NCBI RefSeq assembly: GCF_000373985.1
Contig: NZ_KB892902.1
Span: 1-64,000 of the forward strand
DNA: 64,000 nt
Source: Desulfobacter curvatus DSM 3379
Lineage (GTDB): Bacteria > Desulfobacterota > Desulfobacteria > Desulfobacterales > Desulfobacteraceae
Reading direction: 5' to 3'
The notes under the pieces are model-generated. The model had not been told where the DNA came from. It saw nothing but the letters and a program-made list of their open reading frames with translations, and searched no databases. The number at the start of each line of letters is the position of its first letter. The first letter of the stretch is position 1. Shown in pieces: positions 33,254 through 42,313 of the stretch. The position numbers and the translations under genes are program-made.

Positions 33254-35017
33254 TCAGGCAAAAGATGCGGCTTTTTGTTCCACCTTGTCTGCCATCTCCT
33301 TTTTAAATGCAGCCAGTTTCTCCGCCACGACCGGATTAGATACCCCGATGATTTGGGCTGCCGTGATGCCGGCATTCTGGGCCCCGGATTTGCCGATGGC
33401 CATGGTGGAAACCGGAATGCCGGGGGGCATCTGTACTGTTGCCAGAAGTGCATCCATGCCTTGAAGGGCACTGGAGTCAATGGGGACGCCTATAACGGGC
33501 AGGGTGGTGTGGGCGGCAATGACACCGGCCAGATGTGCCGCATGTCCCGCCCCGCAAATAAGTACCTTGACCCCCTGTTCCCGGGCCTGGGTTGCCAGTT
33601 GCACCGCCTTTTCAGGGGTTCTGTGGGCTGATGCCACAGTGACATAATAGGGGATGTCAAATTTTTTGAGCATAATGAGCGCTTTTTGCATCACCGAAAA
33701 ATCCGATTCGGATCCCATGATTACACCCACCTGGGGCGGGATGGCCATGCGTTTCAAGGCCTTGGCACCAATATCCTTTCTTTTGAAGCAGTCCTTGAAA
33801 TCAATTTTAGCACAGGCGTCATAGGCCGTATTGATGGCGTCTCCAACCGTATCACCCAGGGATGTCACCCCAAGCACCCGGCCGCCGGATGCCACAACTT
33901 TGCCGTTGTCCATCGCTGTGCCGGCATGAAATACTACGGTATCCTTGACCCCATTGGCTTGATCCAGTCCTGTGATCTCATGCCCCTTTTCATAAGATCC
34001 CGGATATCCGCCTGCAGCAATGACCACACACATGGCAGCCCTTGGATCAATTTGGATTTTATGGTTATGCAGGGTGCCGTTACAGCAGGCCTCCATTAAA
34101 GGCACTATATCATTTTTCAGGCGCATGAGAATGGGTTGGGTTTCAGGGTCACCAAGACGGGTGTTGAATTCCAGCACCTTAATGCTGTCCTTGTCCACCA
34201 TTAATCCGGCGTAGAGCACCCCTTTAAAGGGTGTGCCTTCCTTGGCCATGCCTTTCACCGCCGGGATCATCACCTCTTCCATGGCCTTGGTGCGCAGCAG
34301 GTAATCTAAAACAGGTGCGGGCGAATATGCGCCCATGCCGCCGGTATTAGGACCTTTATCATCATCAAATATCCGTTTGTGGTCCTGGGATTCGGGCAGG
34401 GCAAGCACGGTGTTACCGTCTGTGAAGACAATAAAGGAGGCTTCTTCGCCCTTAAGACATTCCTCCACCACCACCACGGCTCCGGCATCGCCAAATTTGT
34501 TGCCTTCCAGCATGTCGTCAATGGCGGTGTTTGCCTCTTCAAGGGTGGTGCAGACAATGACACCCTTGCCGGCGGCAAGTCCGTCCGCCTTGACCACGCA
34601 TGGTGCTCCCAGGGCTTTTGCATAAAGCTTGGCCCGCTCAGGATCGGTAAAGGCTTTGCCCTCCGCACAGGGGATGCCGTATTTGAGCATATGATTTTTG
34701 GAAAATACCTTGGACCCTTCAAGCTGGGCTGCAGCACCGGACGGACCGAATACGGCAAGTCCTTTTTCTTGAAAAACATCTGCAATGCCTGCCACCAGAG
34801 GTCCTTCGGGACCCACAACAGTCAAATCTATTTGGTTTTCTTCGGCAAATGCTGCCAGGGCATCAATATCTTCAGCACCGATATTCACATTTTCAGCCAG
34901 GGTTGCGGTGCCTGCATTACCCGGGGCACAGTATATTTTATCTGCAAGTGGGCTTTTGGCAATTTTCCAGACCAGGGTATGTTCCCGGCCGCCGCTGCCG
35001 ACTACAAGAATTTTCAT
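33254..35017 (-). CDS. purD: PurD-PurE fusion: GAR synthetase plus N5-CAIR mutase
   Basis: 587 residues. Residues 1-~425 are phosphoribosylamine-glycine ligase with an ATP-grasp fold (MKILVVGSGGREHTLVWKI, GPEGPLVAGIAD, KADGLAAGKGVIV, NTRLGDPETQ). Residues ~430-575 are PurE: GVIMGSESDFSVMQKAL, VASAHRTPE and GAGHAAHLAGVIAAHTTLPV, followed by MPPGIPVSTMAIG, the class I (mutase) pattern. Both active sites look intact. Thus one chain carries steps 2 and 6 of purine synthesis. Its start overlaps the ddl stop (ATGA), so the two are translationally coupled. Confidence 0.93.
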   Translation of the reverse strand: MKILVVGSGGREHTLVWKIAKSPLADKIYCAPGNAGTATLAENVNIGAEDIDALAAFAEENQIDLTVVGPEGPLVAGIADVFQEKGLAVFGPSGAAAQLEGSKVFSKNHMLKYGIPCAEGKAFTDPERAKLYAKALGAPCVVKADGLAAGKGVIVCTTLEEANTAIDDMLEGNKFGDAGAVVVVEECLKGEEASFIVFTDGNTVLALPESQDHKRIFDDDKGPNTGGMGAYSPAPVLDYLLRTKAMEEVMIPAVKGMAKEGTPFKGVLYAGLMVDKDSIKVLEFNTRLGDPETQPILMRLKNDIVPLMEACCNGTLHNHKIQIDPRAAMCVVIAAGGYPGSYEKGHEITGLDQANGVKDTVVFHAGTAMDNGKVVASGGRVLGVTSLGDTVGDAINTAYDACAKIDFKDCFKRKDIGAKALKRMAIPPQVGVIMGSESDFSVMQKALIMLKKFDIPYYVTVASAHRTPEKAVQLATQAREQGVKVLICGAGHAAHLAGVIAAHTTLPVIGVPIDSSALQGMDALLATVQMPPGIPVSTMAIGKSGAQNAGITAAQIIGVSNPVVAEKLAAFKKEMADKVEQKAASFA

Positions 35018-35973
35018 TGGGCTCTCCTTAAATTTGTTCTTTTATTCTCTTCTATGGCAAGTTCAATGAGTTTGTCCATGAGGACGCCAAATCCATAGCC
35101 CGCCTTGGCTGCGGACTGGGGGTAGAGACTGGTGGCTGTCATACCTGGGATGGTGTTGGTTTCAAGGACATGCAGTTCACCGTCCGAAAGCAGCATGTCT
35201 GTTCTGGAATAGCCTTTAAGAAACAGAGCGTTGTGGGCTTCAACAGCTAATTTTTGTACCTGCCGTGTGGTCTGTTCATCAATGCGGGCCGGGCAGATTT
35301 CATTGGTTTCTCCAGCCACGTACTTGGCCTGGTAATCAAAATATTCATGGCCGTCGCCGGGAACTATTTCAATAACAGGCAGGGCCTCAAGCTCCTGATT
35401 GCCCAAAACGCCGCAGGTCAGTTCCGTGCCCTTGATATATTGTTCAAGGATCAACGTGTCATCATTTTGAAACCCTGTTTCAATGGCTTGTGACAGGTCT
35501 TTTTCATCAGATACGATGCTCATGCCCACCGAAGAACCGGCGCAGACCGGTTTGACCACAATGGGAAGTCCAAGCGACTTTAACTTTTCAGGATCAGGAA
35601 CCGGCGCGTGGGTACAAATAGATAAATAGTCAGGCGTCGGAATGCCTGCCTGGCGGTAAAGCCTTTTGGCGATCAGTTTGTTCATGGCAACGGCAGATCC
35701 CAAAACACCTGCGCCCTGATAGGGGATGTTTAAAAGATCCAGAAGCCCCTGAATCGTACCATCTTCCCCAAAGGGCCCATGCAGAATAATCAGGGCCGCA
35801 TCAATATCCGGTGCATCTGTGACAAGTTTTGCCAGATCAAATTTGGGATCATATCGTTTGATGTCGTATTTTTCTTTATCAAGGGCCTCAAACACCTGAT
35901 TTCCACTGTTTAGAGATACTTCCCGCTCTGTGGACACCCCGCCTGATAACAGGGCCAGCCTGATTTTTTTCAT
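35014..35973 (-). CDS. ddl: D-alanine--D-alanine ligase
   Basis: 319 residues, ATP-grasp. Motifs: LLSGGVSTEREVSLNSG, ILHGPFGEDGTIQGLLD, YQGAGVLGSAVAMNK, LPIVVKPVCAGSSVGMS, EQYIKGTELTCGV and the C-terminal VLETNTIPGMTATSLYP. It joins two D-Ala for peptidoglycan precursors. It is the first gene of the ddl-purDE-tsaC group on the minus strand; a ggagat site is 8 nt upstream. Confidence 0.95.
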   Translation of the reverse strand: MKKIRLALLSGGVSTEREVSLNSGNQVFEALDKEKYDIKRYDPKFDLAKLVTDAPDIDAALIILHGPFGEDGTIQGLLDLLNIPYQGAGVLGSAVAMNKLIAKRLYRQAGIPTPDYLSICTHAPVPDPEKLKSLGLPIVVKPVCAGSSVGMSIVSDEKDLSQAIETGFQNDDTLILEQYIKGTELTCGVLGNQELEALPVIEIVPGDGHEYFDYQAKYVAGETNEICPARIDEQTTRQVQKLAVEAHNALFLKGYSRTDMLLSDGELHVLETNTIPGMTATSLYPQSAAKAGYGFGVLMDKLIELAIEENKRTNLRRAQ

Positions 35974-36028
35974 ACATCTCCCTTTTGGTCTTGTGGATGT
36001 TCCGCTATTTACATTCAGATAGGTATGA

Positions 36029-36520
36029 TCAGCCCTGGATGATGCTTTGACGCGCTTTGTCGAACTCTTCTTTGGAGATCAGATCTTTTTCATAAAGCCC
36101 GTTAAGTTCCAGCAATCTACGTTCGGCTCTGTCACTTGCGCTTTCAATAAGCCGGTCATCGGAGTAGGGGGAAAGGCCGGTGTGGTTCGGCAGCAAGGCC
36201 GGCTCTTTGGCCTTAATTTCAAAGGAAGCAAGCCCGCCAAGCAGTCGTATCTCAACAGCCCTGTCCTGGAATTGTGGGGTGCCCAGCACTTCGCTTAGAG
36301 AAGATGAGGTTGCTCTCATTCTGGCGTAAATGAACCAGACAATGGAAAGTACCAGGATGGCGATGCCGGCCATGATCCATGGAAGATAGTGATAAATGCC
36401 CCTGAACAGCAGGGCGGTAAGACCGATGCCGGCTAGAAGAAATACGTGGAGCAGCAGTATAAAATAGGCAACAAAAATGTTTCTAAATAATCCGTCTTTG
36501 TCTTTTTTGCGTATATTCAT
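36029..36520 (-). CDS. Two-TM membrane protein with SHOCT-like C-terminus
   Basis: 163 residues. Two adjacent TM helices (~17-38 and ~45-66) are followed by a cytoplasmic stretch and a short C-terminal helix pair (RRLLELNGLYEKDLISKEEF) like the SHOCT domain, an oligomerisation or nucleic-acid-binding module. No enzymatic residues. Its ATG overlaps the stop of the upstream DUF1992 gene (ATGA), so the two are coupled. Confidence 0.7.
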   Translation of the reverse strand: MNIRKKDKDGLFRNIFVAYFILLLHVFLLAGIGLTALLFRGIYHYLPWIMAGIAILVLSIVWFIYARMRATSSSLSEVLGTPQFQDRAVEIRLLGGLASFEIKAKEPALLPNHTGLSPYSDDRLIESASDRAERRLLELNGLYEKDLISKEEFDKARQSIIQG

Positions 36521-36885
36521 TTTATTTTTCTCAATAATGAAGTTCTGTACTGGTCCCGGGCCAAGGCGCTGCCGGGTCCGGTTGAACGGACTGCATCAAG
36601 CTTGGCCATCAGGTAATTTAGTTTTTTGTGCAGCTTTGCCTGATCCTCGGATGTCCGCCCCTGGTCCATGATTTCACGTACATGGGCCATCTGTTTTCTG
36701 ATTTCAACTTCGGGGGGCAGAAACCCTGAATTTTTTAAAATCTTATGGGCCATGCGAAGATCATTGGGCACATGGCTTTCCTCAAACAATAATGGTTTGC
36801 CCTTGCCTTCAAGATTGTCAAACCGACCCTGTTTTTGGGCGGTTTTGATACGCTCTTCAACTATGGCTTCAAATCCAGGAATCAT
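36517..36885 (-). CDS. DUF1992 (DnaJ-like, DNAJC28-type) protein
   Basis: About 122 residues from ATG 36885, chosen because the family begins with MIPGFEAIVEERI-like sequence; 48 further in-frame residues upstream look non-coding and overlap the fusA leader. Motifs: IKTAQKQGRFDNLEGKGKPL and NSGFLPPEVEIRKQM. The family is widespread but of unknown function; the name comes from a DnaJ-domain protein that carries it in animals, and no J domain is present here. Confidence 0.85.
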   Translation of the reverse strand: MIPGFEAIVEERIKTAQKQGRFDNLEGKGKPLLFEESHVPNDLRMAHKILKNSGFLPPEVEIRKQMAHVREIMDQGRTSEDQAKLHKKLNYLMAKLDAVRSTGPGSALARDQYRTSLLRKIK

Positions 36886-37086
36886 AAAGATGAACCACAA
36901 TAAATTATGGACGCCTCCGGTGGATTGGTTGCTGCGTAAGCAGACCTTATACCGATCTGCATTAAGGACATAAATTCTATTAAACCGGGCCGTGTTTTGC
37001 AAGCTATTTTCTTGACACCTAAATGGCAATACTGTATCACCACTATGCTGATTACTAAGCTTTTACTAATTATAGATACGATACCT

Positions 37087-39120
37087 ATGAGCAAGCAAAA
37101 AAATATATCAAAGATTAGAAATATCGGGATCATGGCCCACATTGACGCGGGCAAGACCACGGTGACGGAGCGCATTCTTTATTACACGGGAAGGTCCCAT
37201 AAGATAGGCGAAGTTCATGACGGCGAGGCCACCATGGACTGGATGCAGGATGAGCAGGACCGGGGGATTACCATTACCTCGGCCGTGACCTACTGCCAGT
37301 GGAAAGGGGCCACTATTCAGATCATCGACACTCCGGGCCATGTGGATTTCACCGTGGAGGTGGAACGGGCTTTGCGGGTCCTGGACGGGGCAATCGGCGT
37401 GTTTTGCGCCGTGGGCGGGGTTGAACCCCAGTCCGAAACGGTCTGGCGCCAGGCCGACCGGTACAAGGTCCCGAGAATGGCCTTCATCAATAAGATGGAC
37501 CGCACCGGTGCCGATTTTTTTGCTGCCTGTGATTCCATCAAAGAAAAGCTGTCTGCCAATCCTGTGATGATCCAGGTGCCCATCGGGGCCGAGGACCGAT
37601 TCCAGGGAGTCATTGATCTTTTGACCATGGAGCAGATTGCCTGGAATGATGAAACATTAGGCGCCGAATATACAGCTGGGCCCATTGAAGATGAGTTCCG
37701 GGAGCTGGCCGAAGAATACCGGGACAAACTTCTGGAAGCGGTATCCGAACTTGATGATGACATCATGGAGAAATATTTGGGCGAAGAAGAGATCTCTGTG
37801 GATGAGCTTCGAATCGCCATCCGGGCGGCGACCATTCGCCGGGATATGGTGCCTGTGCTTTGTGGGTCTGCCCTGAGGAACAAAGGGGTTCAGCCGCTTC
37901 TGGACGCCATTGACTATTACCTGCCAAGCCCCAAGGACGTTCCCCCGGTTAAAGGTGTGCACCCTGAAACCGATGAGATCCTTGAATTCAAGCCGGAAAA
38001 AAATGGTCCTCTGGCTGCATTGATTTTTAAAGTATCCATGATCGAAGGACGCAAACTCTCCTTTGCCCGGATTTATTCGGGAAAAATTGCTTCGGGTGGT
38101 GATGTGTTTAATCCTGCCCTGAACCGCAAGGAAAAACTATCCAGAATTTTAAGAATGCACGCCAACAAGCGCGAGCGTCTGGATGAAGCCTCGGCCGGTG
38201 ATATTGTCGGCATTGTGGGCCTTAAAAGTTCCGTTACCGGCGATACCCTTTGCAATCCGGATCACCCGGTACTTCTGGAAAAGATGGAATATGCACTGCC
38301 GGTCATCTCCATTGCCATTGAGCCCAAAACCCATGCAGATCAGGAAAAGCTTGATGATGTGCTGGAAAAATTTATGATTGAGGATCCCACCCTTAAAGTG
38401 AGCAAAGATGAAGAGACCGGTCAGACCATTTTGTCGGGCATGGGCGAACTTCATCTTGAAATCATCATTTCAAGGATGGTCAAGGAGTTCAATACCAGTG
38501 TAAATGTGGGCAAACCCCAGGTGGTTTACCGGGAAATCATTACAGCGCCTGCAACCGGCCAGGCCGTATTTGACCGGGAGATCCAGGGTAAATCCCATTA
38601 TGCCAACGTCACCGTGGAACTTAATCCTTTAAATCGGGGGCAGGGGGTTACCTTCAAATCCCTTGTACCCGAAGAAAAAATTGCACCCCAATATATTCCG
38701 AATATTGAAACCGGAATCAGGGAAAGTCTGGATGGTGGGTTCCTCAAGGGATATCCCATCGTAGATGTTGAAATTGTGCTGGCTGACGGATTTAGCGAGG
38801 AAGGAAAAACTTCGGAACTGGGTTTTGGGGTGTGCGCAGCCATGGCTGTAAAAGAGGCCTTGAAAAATGCCAAAATGGCCCTGCTTGAACCCATCATGGA
38901 TGTGGAGGTGTTTGTGCCGGATGCTAATATGGGGGATGCCATTGCAGACCTCAATGCCAGGGGGGGCAGGGTGGAATCCATTACCCCAAAATCCAACATC
39001 CAGGTCATCAAAGCCGTGGTCCCCTTATCAAAGATGTTTGGTTATTCCACCGCCCTGCGTTCAGCCACCCAGGGTCGGGGCACCTTTACCATGCAGTTTA
39101 AAAGTTTTGATACCGTGTGA
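37087..39120 (+). CDS. fusA: Translation elongation factor G
   Basis: 677 residues from ATG 37087; the upstream in-frame extension to 36997 is not EF-G-like. G-domain motifs: AHIDAGKTTVTERIL, RGITITSA, DTPGHVDF and NKMDRTGAD. Domains II-V follow with GMGELHLEII, YREIITAPA and the C-terminal GYSTALRSATQGRGTFTM. It translocates tRNA-mRNA on the ribosome and/or helps recycling. It stands alone, not with rpsL-rpsG-tuf, and is slightly short, so it may be an EF-G2 paralogue rather than the main factor. A hairpin follows at 39183. Confidence 0.92.
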   Translation: MSKQKNISKIRNIGIMAHIDAGKTTVTERILYYTGRSHKIGEVHDGEATMDWMQDEQDRGITITSAVTYCQWKGATIQIIDTPGHVDFTVEVERALRVLDGAIGVFCAVGGVEPQSETVWRQADRYKVPRMAFINKMDRTGADFFAACDSIKEKLSANPVMIQVPIGAEDRFQGVIDLLTMEQIAWNDETLGAEYTAGPIEDEFRELAEEYRDKLLEAVSELDDDIMEKYLGEEEISVDELRIAIRAATIRRDMVPVLCGSALRNKGVQPLLDAIDYYLPSPKDVPPVKGVHPETDEILEFKPEKNGPLAALIFKVSMIEGRKLSFARIYSGKIASGGDVFNPALNRKEKLSRILRMHANKRERLDEASAGDIVGIVGLKSSVTGDTLCNPDHPVLLEKMEYALPVISIAIEPKTHADQEKLDDVLEKFMIEDPTLKVSKDEETGQTILSGMGELHLEIIISRMVKEFNTSVNVGKPQVVYREIITAPATGQAVFDREIQGKSHYANVTVELNPLNRGQGVTFKSLVPEEKIAPQYIPNIETGIRESLDGGFLKGYPIVDVEIVLADGFSEEGKTSELGFGVCAAMAVKEALKNAKMALLEPIMDVEVFVPDANMGDAIADLNARGGRVESITPKSNIQVIKAVVPLSKMFGYSTALRSATQGRGTFTMQFKSFDTV

Positions 39121-39182
39121 TGCAATTCATTCACAATCTGCCCTTCATGCGGGGGATGATGTCAGGCTGCTTTAAATTTTTA

Positions 39183-39229
39183 ACGACATTGCAGATGCCT
39201 TTTTGTTGTATCGGTACCTGCAATGTCGT
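39183..39229 (+). terminator. Hairpin terminator after fusA
   Basis: Perfect 12-bp stem (acgacattgcag with ctgcaatgtcgt), 23-nt loop, then gtttggttttt. It lies 62 nt past the fusA stop. Confidence 0.7.
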
Positions 39230-39325
39230 GTTTGGTTTTTGTGCGCCGATTGCTGTTTCAAGTTGATCGGCCTGTGGAAAATCCGAGCGGTAATCTCACC
39301 GCCTGGGGATTAGAGCTGAATTGAT

Positions 39326-39469
39326 CTAACCGGCTACATCAATTCCAGGATCACATCCCAGATGCTTATCGGGGTTCTCGCATTCAAAGTTGTTGTGTCT
39401 GGTATCTACATGACCTTCGTTTCTTTCCTGATCGCTTTCAACGTAGTCTTCAAATCTTCTTTCAGTCAT
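39326..39469 (-). CDS. Small acidic protein of 47 residues
   Basis: Found by reading the minus strand: ATG at 39469, stop at 39326. The ribosome binding site is nearly ideal (gaggtgat, 3 nt before the ATG). It begins MTERRFEDYVESDQERNEGH and continues with charged residues, two cysteines (NFECENP, HLGCDPG) and two histidines. No TM. Not recognised. The sense strand here has a weaker 79-aa open frame without a ribosome site. Possibly a metal-binding or regulatory microprotein, but that is a guess from composition. Confidence 0.6.
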   Translation of the reverse strand: MTERRFEDYVESDQERNEGHVDTRHNNFECENPDKHLGCDPGIDVAG

Positions 39470-39766
39470 TCTATCACCTCATATATTATTTTTATATTTG
39501 ATTTTGTTTTAAAAGACTTCGTTTCGTCTTTAGATAAAATTATAAGCCACAACTTATTTTATTCAAGGGTGAAATATATTTTTTTAAAAAATTTAATCTG
39601 ATCGACAACTTTGGACAGGGGACGGACATTATCTTAAAATCATATAAAAACAAAAATCCATTGGAACAAACTATTTGTTGCCAAATGGAATTTTTAGTAT
39701 ACTGATTTGATATTCTTTGTTATGAATCGCAACAATCGTATATATGAGCAGAGCTAAAGGAGCATT
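39470..39766. other. AT-rich intergenic region upstream of a sensor kinase
   Basis: It contains a small stem (aagac-ttcgttt-cgtctt near 39518-39536) and an imperfect inverted repeat around 39658-39692 (ccattggaacaaa / ttgttgccaaatgg). Likely promoters for the divergent 47-aa gene and the kinase. No coding frame is supported. Confidence 0.4.
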
Positions 39767-42286
39767 ATGTCTTGGTTGCTTCCATCAGTAATCGCCACAA
39801 TGATCGGAACAATCCTCCTGTTGTTCACGTATTTTTATCTATACCTGATAGATAATAAAAAATATCTGGGAATCTGGACGATAAGCTGGGCCATCTATAC
39901 CACAAGATTCGTTTTTATGCTGTGCTTCATTAAAGGATATATCAGTCCTTTCTTTTTGATCGCCAATCAACTCAGCACGCTTGTGAGCGGTATCATGTTG
40001 TTGTGGGGAACATATTGTTATAGTAATAAAAAATTTCCAACAGTCTGGATTTATCTTTCAGTCGGCATCATTGGATGGGTATTCGTCAGCACCGTACAAA
40101 AATTTTCCTTCCTTTTTATCACGTTGCCCACATTCTCATTTTTAGCCGCAATTTATATTTCAACAGGTATCCTGTTTCTGAGATCAGGAAATCAGGGAAA
40201 AAAAGAGAACGCAATCGTCGGTATTGCATATATTCTCTGGGGCGTTCACAAGGTAGACTATCCCTTTTTAAGGCCCGTCGCCTGGTTTGCGCCCTGGGGG
40301 TATCTTTTGGGCGCAGTTCTTGAGTTCGTTATCGCTTTGGGAATGTTATTAGCCTATTTTAACAAAACACGAGCCGAATTAAAAAGAAACGAAGAAAAAT
40401 ACCGTCGGTTAACTGATAATGCAACGGATATGATTTATCGAATGTCGTTGCCCGATGGAAAATATGAGTATGTAAGCCCCGCCTCAGAAACGATTTTCGG
40501 CGTTCCCCCCGAGACTTGGTATACTAATCTGATGTTAATTCGAGATATTATCCATCCTGATTTTTATGGATATTGTAAAGAAAAATGGGTGCGGATGTTG
40601 AAAGGGGAATTAGATCCCAGTTTCGAGTACAAGATTCTTTATAAAGGGGATAAAACAAAGTGGATTCATCAACGCAATGTCGGTATTCGAAATGAAAATG
40701 GAGAATTGATTGCTATTGAGAGTATTGTAACGGATGTCACAGACCGTAAAGCCGTTGAAGAATCTCTGCGTGAAAGCGAAGCGCGGTTTAAGGCTCTCCA
40801 CAACGCCTCCTTTGGCGGCATAGGCATTCATGACAAAGGCATTATCATAGATTGCAACCAGGGGCTGTCGGACATGACGGGGTATTCGCTTGACGAACTG
40901 ACAGGAATGGATGGTCTGCAGCTTATTGCCGAGCAGTCAAGATCCATGGTTATGGATAACATACTATCAGGTTATGAAAAGCCATATGAGGCCTTCGGAT
41001 TGCGCAAAAACGGCGAGCAATTTCCAATGCGGCTGGAAGCAAAGAATATCCCGTACAAAGGTAAAGAGGTCAGAACGGTTGAATTCAGAGATATCACAGA
41101 ACAAAAAAAGGCAGAGCAGGATAAAGAAGAACTCCAGCAGCAACTGATCCAAGCACAGAAAATGGAATCGGTGGGCAGACTGGCCGGCGGTGTGGCCCAT
41201 GATTTTAACAATATGCTTAGTATTATTCTTGGTAATATTGAATTGGTGCAGGACGATATTGACCCGGACAGCCCCTTGTTTTCAACTATTTGTGAAATCA
41301 AAAAAGCGGCTTTGCGCTCTGCCGATCTTACCGGCCAACTGCTTGCCTTTGCCCGAAAGCAAACGGTTTCCCCGAAAATTTTTAACCCGAACCATGCAAT
41401 CGACGGCATGTTCAAGATGCTTAAAAGACTGATCGGAGAAGATATCGATCTGTTATGGCGCCCTAAAAAACATTTATGGTCGGTTAAGATAGATCCGTCT
41501 CAGATAGATCAAATCCTGGCCAATCTGTGCGTCAATGCAAGGGATGCAATAGACGATGTAGGCAAAATTACCATTGAAACCGATAATATCCTTTTAGATG
41601 ATGATTATTGCAGGCAGCACAATGGTTTCAGGCCTGGTGAGTATGTCTTCATCGGCGTCAGTGACAATGGTTGTGGTATGGATAAAGAAACACTCAATAA
41701 ACTGTTTGAACCCTTTTTTACAACCAAGAGACAAGGAGAAGGAACCGGCCTGGGACTGGCAACCGTATACGGAATCATCAAGCAAAACAATGGATTTATA
41801 AATGTATACAGTGAACCCGGACAAGGGACCACCTTCAAATTATATATTCCCCGATATGAGGAACTACAGGATGAGGAGCCCGTAGCTGTAAAAGAAAAAT
41901 TTCAAAAAGGCGTTGAGACAATACTCCTGGTCGAAGATGAAAAATCAATCCTTCGAATGGTAAAAATAATGCTGGAGCGACTTGGGTATACGGTTTTGAC
42001 GGCCAACACACCGGAGGAAGCGATGCGGATTTGCAATCCTTCCAATGTAAAAATTGACCTGCTGATCACTGATGTTGTGATGCCGTCAATGAACGGGCGT
42101 GAGTTGGCCCAAGCAGTTTCTCAAATATTCCCAAATATAAAATGCCTGTATATGTCCGGATATACGCGTAATGTGATTGCCCATAGGGGGATACTGGGCG
42201 AAGGCTTGAATTTCATACACAAACCATTTTCAAGGATGGACATCTCGCTGAAAATAAGAGAGATATTAGATGAAAAAGATGATTAA
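39767..42286 (+). CDS. Membrane hybrid histidine kinase: ~7 TM, two PAS, HisKA, receiver
   Basis: 839 residues with ggag 7 nt before the ATG. About seven hydrophobic helices cover 1-200. Two PAS/PAC units at ~215-330 and ~340-450. HisKA contains GRLAGGVAHDFNNMLSIILGN near 475, the ATPase domain has DNGCGMDKETLNKLFEPFFT and GTGLGLATVYG, and a C-terminal receiver (ILLVEDEKSILRMV, LLITDVVMPSMNG) closes it. Closely similar in kinase core to the 29761-31734 gene. The ligand sensed by the TM domain is unknown; no adjacent response regulator is present. Confidence 0.92.
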   Translation: MSWLLPSVIATMIGTILLLFTYFYLYLIDNKKYLGIWTISWAIYTTRFVFMLCFIKGYISPFFLIANQLSTLVSGIMLLWGTYCYSNKKFPTVWIYLSVGIIGWVFVSTVQKFSFLFITLPTFSFLAAIYISTGILFLRSGNQGKKENAIVGIAYILWGVHKVDYPFLRPVAWFAPWGYLLGAVLEFVIALGMLLAYFNKTRAELKRNEEKYRRLTDNATDMIYRMSLPDGKYEYVSPASETIFGVPPETWYTNLMLIRDIIHPDFYGYCKEKWVRMLKGELDPSFEYKILYKGDKTKWIHQRNVGIRNENGELIAIESIVTDVTDRKAVEESLRESEARFKALHNASFGGIGIHDKGIIIDCNQGLSDMTGYSLDELTGMDGLQLIAEQSRSMVMDNILSGYEKPYEAFGLRKNGEQFPMRLEAKNIPYKGKEVRTVEFRDITEQKKAEQDKEELQQQLIQAQKMESVGRLAGGVAHDFNNMLSIILGNIELVQDDIDPDSPLFSTICEIKKAALRSADLTGQLLAFARKQTVSPKIFNPNHAIDGMFKMLKRLIGEDIDLLWRPKKHLWSVKIDPSQIDQILANLCVNARDAIDDVGKITIETDNILLDDDYCRQHNGFRPGEYVFIGVSDNGCGMDKETLNKLFEPFFTTKRQGEGTGLGLATVYGIIKQNNGFINVYSEPGQGTTFKLYIPRYEELQDEEPVAVKEKFQKGVETILLVEDEKSILRMVKIMLERLGYTVLTANTPEEAMRICNPSNVKIDLLITDVVMPSMNGRELAQAVSQIFPNIKCLYMSGYTRNVIAHRGILGEGLNFIHKPFSRMDISLKIREILDEKDD

Positions 42287-42313
42287 ACTCCAGGTGGGTT
42301 ACATGCGGTTGCT

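Noticed and set aside
34379..35098. 239-aa plus-strand open frame
   Set aside because: Antisense to purD, which is complete and conserved; no ribosome site.
39362..39601. 79-aa plus-strand hydrophobic open frame
   Set aside because: No ribosome binding site, AT-driven Phe/Ile/Val composition, and it overlaps a minus-strand gene with a strong ribosome site.
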